Shown here piece by piece: positions 22,783 through 34,019 of a DNA stretch of 64,000 nt. Position 1 is the first letter of the stretch, and each line of letters starts with the position of its first letter. This stretch comes from Datisca glomerata (Eukaryota > Streptophyta > Magnoliopsida > Cucurbitales > Datiscaceae): NCBI GenBank assembly GCA_003255025.1, contig QANY01008723.1, forward strand, positions 124,001 through 188,000, in the 5' to 3' direction. The notes below the pieces were generated by a model that searched no databases, was not told where the DNA came from, and saw nothing but the letters and a program-made list of their open reading frames with translations. Both the position numbers and the translations under genes were made by a program.

Positions 22783-23142
22783 TCAATCGTGAAAGGGATC
22801 ATGGGCCCACTGAAGGAGAGTGCGAACATGTGATTTTCCCTTTAATTGTTGAGAGGGAGTCTTGGACGATTGACCCTTTTTATTTTTAATTGGGTGATTC
22901 GACTCTACTAAGGACTCATAGTCAGAATCTGTATTGTCTTCAAGAAGAATGAGCATTATTTGTATTAACTCTTTCTTTTCTTTTGACTTTGTAGCCTTGG
23001 CCTTTCCTTTTAGGAAAGGTTTTGATGTAGACTTTGATTCTCGAGAAGAATTTGATGATTCAGATTGGTTTTCTTGTGGATTTTGGCTGTTGGGCTCCTT
23101 AATTTTTAAGGGAGCCATTGGAGATGGTTTGAGTAATTTCAA
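22783..23142 (-). pseudogene. EPRV C: basic Lys/Ser/Pro-rich C-terminal tail
   Basis: An open frame of 119 residues starting MKLLKPSPMAPLKIKEPN and rich in Lys, Ser and Pro with KGKAKATKSKEKK. It corresponds to the tail of the polyprotein in A (13,190-13,460) and is the longest open version of this part. Nucleic-acid binding is plausible from the charge alone. It is fused by deletion to the coat region on its right. Confidence 0.5.
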
Positions 23143-23159
23143 TTATGGGTCATATTATA

Positions 23160-24480
23160 ATTAGACTTTGATTCGTGTGATTGAGTTGTTCAATTAGTTT
23201 TTTATTAGGTTCTTCTTCCTTTGCAATCTTGATAGGAGAAGTAGTGATTAAAGAATTTTTTTTAGTTAAGGTCCTTAACAGAGGATGATTTATTAGTTTT
23301 TAAAATTCTCTAATGTTTCTTCAATATTTGAAGGTTCGTTAATTATGGATGATTCATAGGTAGATTCTAACCTATGAATATCTAAGTCAGAGATATTGTC
23401 ATGGTTAATAACCTTGACAGATGATTTAATTTCTAAATTTTTGGATGGTTCCTCAATACTATTTGAAGGTTCATCCATTGTGGATGATTCATAGGATTCT
23501 GACCTACAGGATTCTGACCTACATGATTCTTCAATTTTATTATTGGAAGAATTATGAATTGTAGATGGCTCATAGATAGATTCTAACCTATGACTATCTG
23601 ATTCTGAGAGATTGTCTCATAAAGATTTTAACCTTCTAAGTATTTCTTCATCAGGAGTTTTCTCATAATGAATTTGAAAAGGTTCAATGAAATCTTTTTT
23701 ACTTTGGGAATTTTCTTGATTAATTAGTATTTTTTCAGGTGGTGGATGATTGACAATTACTACACTGAAGTCTTGCCTGACCCACTTAGATTTGAGAATT
23801 ACATTAATATTTTTCTCATAAATATCTTCAATATAATCAAGGAATAATATGTTAACTTTGTATTTTTGCATGAATGTCTTCCATTAAGCAAATATTATTT
23901 TCCTTTGATCCATATTATATGAATCTCTGAACTTATTACGTCTATTAAGATTGGCTGGGTCATTATTGTATTGATTTATACATGCCCAATGTGGTTTGTA
24001 TTCTTGGTTCAGGATATCTGGATTCAAATTTTTAGAATTTCTTAATTCTTGCTCTAATTTTTGAATTCTAAAATTAATAGATGATTTAGGAAATGAACTC
24101 TTAGGGGTACTAGACTGACTATACTTCCTAGTCTAAAACTTAAAAGATTGATAATTAATTTTATTAGATTGTTTATTATTAAGGTTTGTCTGACTTTCTT
24201 GGTAACTTATTTCTTCAAGTTCTTGACCTTTAATTTTTAAATTTTTGAATTCTTGCTCCATTTGAATCCTAATATCTGGATCATTACTAATGGATGATCT
24301 TGAAAAGGAACTTCTAGACTTATTAATTTTAGAACTGGAAGACTGGTAATTAATATTCTCAGTAGGTTTTTTAGTTTCATTAGAAGAAAGTATTTTTTTC
24401 ATGCCTTTCCTAGGAACTTGAATTTTTTCAAATGTTTTTTCATGATGTTGCGGCTTGAAGGAAGCATCAGACCATTTTTA
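23160..24480 (-). pseudogene. EPRV C: N-terminal coat-type region
   Basis: Open pieces 24133-24402, 23617-23871 and 23293-23478 carry the family words KKILSSNETKKPTENINYQS, FLDYIEDIYEKNIN, HPPPEKILINQENSQ and the repeated HRLESTYESSII. The order matches D and B. Stops separate the pieces. The region ends abruptly near 23,160, where the deletion joins the C-terminal tail. Confidence 0.6.
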
Positions 24481-24681
24481 TTTGTATATTTCTTTATTGG
24501 GGATTTTACGTATATTCCATACCTTATGATCTATTTGATCACATGAAAAGTATTGAAAGTGTTCTTCCCTATGATCTACTTGATCATCTGAAAGATATTC
24601 CTGAATTCGGTCATAACAGGCGGTGAACAGTTTAATTATGCAGAAATTAAAGTAGAAATAATAGTTTTCTCCACCAGGTAT

Positions 24682-24694
24682 GGCTCTGATACCA
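24682..24694 (-). promoter_or_regulatory. Perfect tRNA-Met primer-binding site, EPRV C
   Basis: The minus strand reads TGGTATCAGAGCC, an exact 13-nt complement of the plant initiator tRNA-Met 3' end, and is the best preserved PBS in the cluster. It lies about 85 bp from the left edge of the satellite array. Confidence 0.8.
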
Positions 24695-24949
24695 AAAGAC
24701 GTGGAATCAATAGTATAATTTAAAGTATTTAGAGAAGGGGTTTTAGATACAAGAAGATAAACAGTAAAATCTGTATAAACAGAATCACTACTTGAAGGGT
24801 TCAAGTAGTCAAATACAACTACTTGAACACTTAAAGTAATATATATTTTTTTACTTACAGAATCAGAATCACTACATGAAGGGTTCAAGTAGTAAGATAC
24901 AACTACTTGAACTCTCCAGGTAGTGATTTTTTTTTTTACTTTGAAAATC

Positions 24950-25065
24950 AAAATCACTACTTGAAACATTCATGTAGTCACATAAATCTACTTGAACCCT
25001 TCGAGAAAATCACTACTTGAAACATTCATGTAGTCACATAAATCTACTTGAACCCTTCGAGTAAT
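24950..25065 (+). repeat. Near-identical 58-bp duplication inside the satellite
   Basis: Two successive short monomers share the same private variants (GAAACATTCATGTAGTCACA then a TAAATCTACTTGAACCC word, ending TTCGAG) with a 58-bp period and no linker between them. This indicates a local, relatively recent duplication. Confidence 0.75.
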
Positions 25066-28000
25066 ATTTTTTAACTTCCACAATCAAACTCACTATTTGA
25101 ATAGTTCTAGTAGTCAGATACAACTACTTAAACCCTTCAAGTAATATTTTTTTACATCCAGAAATAAAATCACTATGAAGAGTTCCAGTAGTCAGATACA
25201 ATTACTCAAACCCTTCAAGTAATTTTTTTTTACTTTAAGAATCAAAATTACTACTTGAAGGGTTCAAGAAATCAAATAAAACTACTTGAACCTTTCAAAT
25301 AATATATATTTATTTTACTTCCAAATTCAAAACCACTACCTGAAGGGTCCAAGTAGTCAGATACAACTACTTGAATTAATATTTTTTTTAGTTTCACAAT
25401 CAAAATCACTACTTGAAGGGTTCAAGTAGTTAGATACAACTACTTGAACTCCTTAAATAATATTTTTTTTACTTTCAGAATCAAAATCACTACTTGAAGA
25501 GTTCACGTTGTCATATACAACTTGAACCCTTAAAGTAATATATATGTTTTTACTACCATAATCAAAATCACTACTTAAAGGGTTCAAGTAGTCAGATACA
25601 ACTACATGTACCCTTCAAATAGTTTTTTTTTTACTTTCAGAATCGAAATCATTACTTGAAGTATTCAAGTAGTCACATAAAACTACTTAAACCCTTCTAG
25701 CAATATTTTTTTACTTTCAGAATCAAAATCACTACTTGAAGGGAACAACTAGTCAGATACAACTACTTGAACCCTTTAAGTAGTTGATTTTTTTTACTTC
25801 CAGAATAAAAATCAATACTTGAAGGGTTAAAGTAGTTAGTTATCACTACTTGAACCCTTCAAGAAATATATTATTTTATTTTCAGAATCAAAATCACTAC
25901 TTGAAGGGTTCAAGTAGTCACATAAAACTACTTGAACCTTTCAAGTAATATTTTTTTACTCCCATAATAAATACCAATACTTGAAGGGTTCAAGTAGTTA
26001 GTTACAACTACTTGAAACCTTCAAGTAATATATTATTTTACTTTCAGAATCAAAATCACTACTTGAAGTATTCAAGTAGTCACATAAAACTACTTGAACC
26101 CTTTAAGTAATATTGGTATTTACTTCCAAGATCAAAATCATTACTTGAAAGGTTCAAGTAGTCAGATACAACTACTTGAACCCCTCAAGTAATATTATTT
26201 TTACTTCCAGAATCAGAGTCACTACTTGAATGGTTCAAGTAGTCAAATACAACTACTTGGACGGTTCAACTAGTCAGATACAACTACTAGAACCCTTCAA
26301 GTAATATTTTTTCTACTTCTAGAATCAGAATCACTATTTAAATGGTCCAAGTAGTCAAGTACAACTACTTGGACCCTTCAAGCAATATTTTTTTTATTTT
26401 CAGAATCAAAATCACTATTTGAAAGGTTTAAGTAGTCTGATACAACTACTTGAACCCTTAAAGTAATACATTTTGTTACTTTCAGAATTAAAATAACTAC
26501 TTGAAGGATTCAAGTAGTCAAATAAAACTAATTCAACCCTTCAAGTAATATATATTTTTTGTACTTCCAGAATCAAAATAAATACTTGAAGGCTTCAAGT
26601 AGTTAGATACAACTCCTTGAACCCTTCAACTAGTTGATTTTTTTTACTTCCACAATAAAAATTATTACTTGAAAGATTCAAGTAGTCAGATAAAACTACT
26701 TGAACACTTAAACTAATAATTTTTTACTTTCACAATCAAAGTAACAACTTGAAGTCTTTAAGTAATCATGTACAACTACATGAAACCTTCAAATAATATA
26801 TATACATTTTTTACTTTCAGAATCAAAATCACTACTTAAACGGTTCAAGTACTCAGATACAACTAATAGAATCCTTCAAGTAATAATTTTTTACTACCAG
26901 AATCAAAATCACTACCTGAAGGGCTCAAGTAGTCAAATATCACTACTTGGACCCTTCAAGCAATATTTTTTTTATTTTCAGAATCAAAATCTCTACTTGA
27001 AAGGTTTAAGTAATCTCATACAACTACTTGAACTCTTAAAGTAATATATTTTTTTTACTTTCAGTATTAAAATAACTACTTGAAAGGTTCAAGTAGTTAC
27101 ATAAAACTAATTCAACCCTTCAAGTAATATATATTTTTTGTACTTCCAAAATAAAAATTACTACTTGAAGGGTTCAAGAAGTTAGATACAACTACTTGAA
27201 CCCTTCAAGTAGTTGATTTTTTGTACTTCCAGAATAAATCATTACTTGAAAGATTCAAGTAGTCAGATACAACTACTTCAACCCTTAAACTAATAATTTT
27301 TTACTTCGAGAATCAAAATGACTACTTCAAGGGTTAAGTAATCAGATACAACAACTTGATCCCCTCAATAAAATCAAAATCAGTACTTAAAGGGTTCAAG
27401 TGGTCAGATACAATGACTTGAACCCTTCAAGTAATATAGTTATTTTTCTATCAGAATCAAAATCACTAATTAAAAGGGTTCAAGTAGTCACATACAACTA
27501 CTTGAACCCTTCAAATAATTTTTTTTACTTTGTAGAATCAAAATCTCTACTTGAAGGGCTCAAGTAGTCAGATACAATTACTTGAACCCTTCATGTAATA
27601 TTTATTTTGTACTTGCAGAATGAAATCACTACTCTAATGCTTCAAGTAGTCAGATACAACTACATGAAACATTCAAGTAATAAATACTTTTTGTACTTCC
27701 AAAATCAAAATCACAACTTGAAGGGTTTAAGTAGTTAGATACAACTACTAGAACACTTCAAGTAATATTCTTTTTTTACTTTCATAATCCAAATCACTAC
27801 CTGAAGGGTTCAAGTAGTTAGATACAACTACATGAACCCCTCAAGTAATTTTGTTTTTACTACTAGAATCAAAATCACTACATGAAGGGTTAAAATTGTC
27901 AAATACAACTACTTGTACCCTCCAAGTAGTTGATTTTTTTTCAATCAGAATAAAAATCACTGATTGAAGGATTCAAGTAGTCACATAAAACTACTTTAAC

Positions 28001-28980
28001 CATTCAAGTAAAATTTTTTTACATTCACAATCAAAATCACTACTCGAAGGCTTCAAGTAGTCATATACAACTACTTCAACCTTTCAAGTAATATTTTTTT
28101 TACTATCATAATCAAAATCACTAATTTAAGGGTTCAAATAGTTAGATACAACTACTTGAACCCTTCAATTAATATTTTTTTTACTTTCAGAATCAAAATC
28201 ACTATTAGAAAGGTTTAAGTAGTCCGATACAATTACTTGAACCCTTTTAGTAGTTGACTTTTTTTTACTTGCAAAATCAAAATCAATAATTGAAGGGTTC
28301 AAGTAGTTAGATACAACTACTTAAACCCTTCAAGTAATATATTTTTTTTTTTACTTTCAGAATTAAAATCGTTATTTGAAGGGTTCAACTACTCACATAA
28401 AACTACTTGATCCCTTCAAAATTATTTATTTTACTTCCAGAATCAAAATCCTTACTTGAAGGGTTCAAGTAGTCAGATACAAATACTTGAACCCCTCAAG
28501 TAAGAATTTTTCTTTATTTCTAGAATCAAAATCACTACTTGAAGGGTTCAAGTAGTCAGTTCAAGAAATATATATTTTTACTTCCATAATCAAAACATTT
28601 ACTTGAAACTTTCAAGTAGTCACATAAAACTACTTGAACCCTTCAAGTAATATTTTCTAACTTCTAGAATCAAAATCACTACTTGAAGGGTTCAAGTAAT
28701 CAGATACAACTACTTGAACCCTTCATTTAGTATTTGTTTTTTACATCCAAAATCAAAATCACTACTTGAAGGGTCCAGGTAGTCAAATAAAACTGCTTGA
28801 ACCATTCAAGTAATATATATTTTTTGGACTTTCAGAATCAAAATTACTACTTGAAGAGTTCAAATAGTCAGATACAACTACTTGTCCTTCAAGTAGTTGT
28901 TTTTTTTACTGTCAGAATCTGGATCACTGCTTGAATGATTCAAGTAGTCATATAAAACTATTTAAACCCTTCAAATAATA

Positions 28981-29643
28981 TCAAAAAATATTACTCGAAG
29001 CAGTTCAAGTAGTTGTATCTGACTACTTGAACCCTTCAAGTAGTGATTTAGATTTTGGAGAAAAAAATTACTTGAAGGGTTCAAGTAGTTGTATTTGACT
29101 ACTTGGACCTGTTAAGTAGTAATTTTGATTCTAAAAGAATAAAAAATATTACTTGACGGGTTCAAATAGTTGAATCTGAATACTTGAACCCTTCATGTAA
29201 TGGTTTTAATTCTTAAAGTAAAAAAAATATTACTTGAAGGGTTCAAGTAGTTGTATCTGACTACTTGAACTTTTCAAGTAATAATTTTTATTATGAAAAT
29301 AATAAAAATAATTACTTGATGGGTTCAAATTATTGTATCTGACTACTTGAACCCTTCAAGTAGTGATTTTGATTCTCGAGATAAAAAAAATCAACTACTT
29401 GAAGGATTCGAGTAGTTGTATTTGACTACTTGAACTTTTCAAGTAGTACTTTTGAAGGGTACAAGTAGTTTTATTTGACAACTTGAACCTTTCAAGTAGT
29501 ACTTTTGAAGGGTTCAAGTAGATTTATTTGACTACATGAACCATTCAAGTAGTTATTTTGATTCATGAAGTAAGAAACAAATATTACTTTAAGGGTTCAA
29601 GTAGTCAACTACTTGAACCGTTCATGTAGTGATTTTGATTATG
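28981..29643 (-). repeat. Inverted block within the satellite array
   Basis: Here monomers run in reverse: the spacer reads TGTATCTGA, and the linker reads GATTTTGATTCT then AAAAAAATATTACTTGAA. The change of direction occurs at about 28,980 inside an AATAT-rich linker and again at about 29,643. Within 29,430-29,560 some reversed monomers lack the linker and repeat every 65 bp or so. Confidence 0.9.
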
Positions 29644-31799
29644 AAAGGTTCAAGATGTCAAATACTACTACTTGAACCCTCCAAGTAATTTGTTTTACTT
29701 CCAGAATCAAGATAACTACTTAAAGGGTTCAAGTAGTCAGATACAAGTACTTGAACTCTTCAAGTAATATTTATTTTACTTTCAGAATCAAAATCACTAC
29801 TTGAAGGATTTAAGTAGTCAGATACAACTATTTGAACCCTTCAAGTAACATTTTTTTATTTCTATAATCAAAATCATTACTTGAAGGGTTTAAATAGTTT
29901 GGTACAGCTAGTTTAACCGTTCAAGTTATATATTTTTTTTTTACTTTCAGAATCAAAATCACTATTTGAAAGGTTCAAGTAGTCATGTACAACTACTTGA
30001 ACCCTTCAAGTAATATTTTTTTTTTACTTCCATAATCAAAATCAATACTTGAAGGGTTCAAGAAGTTAGATACATCTACTTGAACCCTTCAAGTAGTTTT
30101 TTTTTACTTTCTGCTAAATCACTACTTGAAACAATCAAGTAGTCACATAAAACTATTTGGATCCTTCAACTATTATTTTTTTACTTCCAGAATCAAAATC
30201 ACTACTTGAAGAGTTCAAGTAGTCAGATACAACTACTTGAACCCTTCAAGTAATATTATTTTACATCCAGAATCAAAATCCCTACTTAAAATGTTTAAGT
30301 AGTCATATACAACTACTTGAACTCTTCAATTAATATTTTTTTACTTCCAGAATCAAAATCACTACTTGAAGGGTTCACATAGTCCTATACAACAACTTGA
30401 ACCTGCCAAGTAATATATATTTATTTTACTACAAGAATCAAAGTCACTACTTGAAGGGTTCATAGAGTAAGATACAACTACCTGTACCCTTCAAGTAGTT
30501 GATTTTTTTACTTTCAGAATCAAAATCACTACTTGAAGGATTCAAGTAATCACATAAAACTACATGAACCCTTCAAGTAATATTTATTTTCTTCCATAAT
30601 AAAAATCACTACTTGAAGGGTTCAACTAGTCAAATACAACTACTTGAACCCTTCAAGTAATTTTTTTTACTTCCAAAATCAAAATCACTACTAGAAGGGT
30701 TTAAGTAGTCAGATACAACTACTTGAACTGTTCAAGTAATATTTTTTTTACTTCAAGAATCAAAATCACTACTTTAAGGTTTCAAGTAGTTAGATACTAC
30801 TACTTGAACCCTAAATAATTTTTTTTAACTTCCAGAATCAAGATCATTACTTGAAGGGTTCAAATAGTCATATAAACTACTTGAACCCTTCAAGTAATTT
30901 TTTTTTACTTCTAGAATCAAAATCACTACTTGAAGGATTTAAGTAGTTAGATACAATTATTTGAGCCCTTCAAGTAAACTTTTTTTAATTCGAGAATCAA
31001 AATCACTACTTGAATGGTATAGGTAGTCCGATACAACTACTTGAACCCTTTAAGTAATATTTTTTTACTTATAAAATCAAAATCATTATTCGAAAGTTCA
31101 AGTAATTAGATACAAGTACTTGAACCCTTCAAGTAATATTTTTTTACTTTCAGAATTAAAATCATTACTTGAAGGGTTCAAGTAGTTAGATACAACTACT
31201 TGAACCCATCAAGTAATATTGTTTTTACTTCTAGAATCAAAATTATTACTTGACGGGTTCAAGTAGTCAAATACAACTACTTGAACCCTTCAAGTAATTT
31301 TTTTTACTTCTGAAATCTAAATCACTACTTGAAGGGTTCAAGTAGTCATATACAACTACTGGAACTGCTTCGAGTAGTTAGATACAACTACTGGAACTGT
31401 TCAAGTAATATTTTTTTACTTCAAAAATCAAAATCATAACTTACGGCTTCAAGTAGTCAAATACTACTATTTAAACCCTTCAAGTAATTTTTTGACTTCC
31501 AGAATCAAGATCATTACTTGAAGAGTTCAAGTAGTCAGATACAAGTACTTGAACGCTTCAAGTAAAATTTCTTTTACTTCCAGAATCAAAATCACTACTT
31601 GAAGGATTTAACTAGTCTGATACAACTATTTGAACCATTTAAGTAACCTTTTTTTTATTTCTAGAATCAAAATCACTACTTGAAGGGTTTAAATAATTAG
31701 ATAGAACTACTCGAACTCTTCAAGTTATATATTTTTTTTACTTTCAGAATCAAAATCACTATTTGAAGGTTTCAAGTAGTCAAGTACAATTACTTGAAC

Positions 31800-31920
31800 C
31801 CTTCAATTAATATTTTTAATTTTACTTTCATTAATTGAAGGGTTCAATTAATATTTTTAATTTTACTTTCATTATTTTTACTCTCTTTTTTCTCTTTCTT
31901 CATTAATTGAAGGGTTCAAG
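31800..31920 (+). repeat. Disturbed satellite segment with a short internal duplication
   Basis: A TTCAATTAATATTTTTAATTTTACTTTCATT unit appears twice, followed by a pyrimidine-rich CTCTTTTTTCTCTTTCTTC tract and then normal monomers. It looks like slippage with a small insertion. Confidence 0.6.
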
Positions 31921-32560
31921 AAGTTAGATACAACTACTTGAACCCTCCAAGTAATTTTGTTTTTGCTTTCAGAATCAAAATCACTACTTGAAAGGTTCAA
32001 GTAGTCAGATACAATTACTAGAACCCTTCAAATAATATTTTTTCTATTTCCAGAATCAAAATCACTACTTAAAGGGTCCAAGTAGTCAGATACAACTACT
32101 TGGACCCTTCAAGCAATATTTTTTTTAGTTCTAGGATCAAAATCACTACTTGAAAAGTTCAGGTAGTCTGATACAACTACTTGAACCCTTCAAGTAATAT
32201 TTTTTTACTTGCAGAATCAAAATCATTACTTGAAAGTTTCAAGTAGTCAGATATAACTACTTGAACCCTTCAAGTAATATTTTTTTTACTTTCAGAATCC
32301 TAACCACTTTTTGAAAAGTTCAAGTAGTCAGATACAATTACTTGTACCCTTCAAGTAATATTTTTTATTTTCAGAATCAAAACCACTACTTGAAGGGTTC
32401 AAGTAGTCAAATACAATTACTTGAACCTTCAAGTAATATTTTTTTTTTACTTTCTGAATCAAAATCACTACTTGAAAAGTTTAAGTAGTCATATACTACT
32501 ACTTGAGCCCTTCAAGTAATATTTTTTTTACTTCTAGAATCAAGATCACTACTTGAACCC

Positions 32561-32875
32561 AGATATATTAGCAACGATTAATTAGTGCTCCCGCTCACGA
32601 ATTAATGTTGAAGGAAAAAGAAAAAGAAATATTTACAAAAGAGGGAGGAAGAAAGCTCATATTGAATTTTTTAAGGGTTTACGAAAGGCTTGCCGTATTG
32701 TTATTAGTAGATTTAGAATTTTATTTTTTCAAAATTATGTTCCTAAGTGTTTCTAAATATTCCTGAGTCATCCACAATTCATGAATCTTCCAACAATAAT
32801 ATTAAAGAATATTGTACGTCAGAATCTCGTAAATTTTCAAATAACATGGAGGAACCCTTCAAAGATTTAGAAATT
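32561..32875. mobile_element. Scrambled EPRV fragments flanking the satellite on the right
   Basis: 32,561-32,660 matches the EPRV leader (GCTCCCGCTCACGAATTAATG, as in copies B and C, minus orientation). 32,665-32,765 matches the linker/coat region of B near 18,421-18,523, minus. 32,766-32,870 matches B near 20,620-20,700 but in plus orientation. So three non-adjacent pieces are joined within 300 bp, one of them inverted. Confidence 0.7.
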
Positions 32876-33430
32876 ACTACTTGAACCCTACAAGAAGTGA
32901 TTTTTATCTCCAATAGTGAATTTTTGCAGTAGTCATAAATAAATACTTGAACCCTTCAAATAGTCCCCTAGTGTATGGATAATTAACTGACAAAGAAAGC
33001 AACTATTATAACCCTTCAAGTAGTCATAAACAACTATTTGAACTTCAAGTAGTCACATAGTGTATGAGTTATGACTGAAAAATAATTACTTGAAGGGTTC
33101 AAGTAGTCATAAAAACTACTTGAACCCTTCAAGAAGAAGAAAAAATTTCGTTGAAAAATAAATGAGAAGAAAAAGAGTAAAATACTATTAAATTGAATCA
33201 TTCAAGCAGTCAAATGGTGTATAGGTAATTGACTGACAAAAAAAATAACTATTTGAACACTTCAAGTAGTCATAAATAATTACTTGAAGGGTTCAAGTAG
33301 TGATAAACAACTACTTGAACCCTTCAAGTAGTTAACTGGTGTCTGAGTATTGACTGACAAAAAATAATTACTTGATGAGTTCATGTAGTCATAAAAATTA
33401 CTTGAACCCTTCAAGTAGAAGAATAAAGAA
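32870..33430 (+). repeat. Second, variant palindromic mini-array
   Basis: The same TACTTGAA-CCC/GGG-TTCAAGTA palindromes recur, but with a different spacer (GTCATAAA) and a different linker (TGGTGTATGAGTAATTGACTGACAAAAA). Two larger units of about 276 bp can be seen, each ending in an AAGAAGAA tract followed by AAAATATTATTAAATTGA. It is a divergent relative of the main array. Confidence 0.8.
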
Positions 33431-33639
33431 GAAGAATAATAATAAAATATTATTAAATTGATTTGACATGCTCATTAAGAAATAAAAAAAATGATGAGGG
33501 AAAATAGAGATTGCAAGTGGTGATGTGAAGTTTGTGGGTCAGGAGTACAAAATTTTTTATTTTCAAAAATAGTATAAAAATACTTAAGGAAAGTGGAAAA
33601 TGTATATTTATCCTAAAAACTCAAGACGCACCACTCTGT

Positions 33640-33790
33640 CTTTTCTTTCCTCCCTGGGCAATTTTTTTTTCAAAGTTACATCACAAATTCTAAAAGAGAT
33701 GTGAAAATAGGACTCGAACACACAACCTCTAAAGTATAAGTGTGAGGATTTAATACTACATATGAGATGTAGAAACTTTTGCATATAATT
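33640..33790 (-). mobile_element. SINE-like element, copy 1
   Basis: On the minus strand a Pol III B box GTTCGAGTCC (complement near 33,712-33,721) is followed by TATTTTCACATC, TTTTAGAATTTGTGATGTAA and a run of A. The same order is found at 51,850-51,975. The A-box side is poorly preserved. A tRNA-derived SINE is the simplest reading. Confidence 0.5.
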
Positions 33791-34019
33791 TAAGTACATA
33801 ACAATGTTTTGTTATCATTAAAATTAGATTATTAACTCAAAGAGTCAACACAAATTACAAGTGCCTTCAAGTTCTACTTTTAAAAAGAGAACTTGTGCGT
33901 TCTGACAGAATTGATGTTGGATTTCTCAACCGCTATCACTTCATTTGCGCTCTGTGATATTTTTTAGTCCATTAGACAGACACTCAAACAAAATACACGT
34001 GATATTTAAGGCATTCGAG

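Larger units (their letters stand above)
22100..24780 (-). mobile_element. EPRV copy C, large internal deletion, minus strand
   Basis: Only about 2.6 kb of a roughly 7-kb unit. From the right: leader/PBS (24682-24694, a perfect TGGTATCAGAGCC on the minus strand), N-terminal coat region (about 24,480-23,170), an abrupt jump near 23,160 to the basic C-terminal tail (23,142-22,783), then promoter with TATA (22,437-22,444) and the junction to B. The knuckle, protease, RT and downstream ORF are absent. The left part is in direct tandem with B. Confidence 0.75.
24779..32560 (+). repeat. 80-bp palindromic satellite array, about 95 monomers
   Basis: Tandem array about 7.8 kb long. The period is 80 bp by direct count on a typical monomer; the copy number is length divided by period. 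Each monomer has three parts: a short palindrome ACTACTTGAA-GGG-TTCAAGTAGT, the spacer CAGATACA, a second palindrome ACTACTTGAA-CCC-TTCAAGTAAT, and a linker of T-run plus ACTTCCAGAATCAAAATC. The two palindromes are reverse complements of each other. Monomers differ by scattered substitutions and small indels; the spacer varies (CAGATACA, CACATAAA, CAAATACA). No coding capacity. Confidence 0.95.

Noticed and set aside
24478..24969. 163-residue minus-strand open frame across EPRV leader and the first satellite monomers
   Set aside because: It joins unrelated leader and satellite sequence and translates palindromic repeats (SVQVVVFDYLNPS-type); it is a by-product of low stop density, not a gene.
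24779..32560. Satellite considered as a CRISPR array
   Set aside because: There are no unique spacers; the intervals between palindromes are themselves repeated and AT-rich, and the setting is a plant genome.
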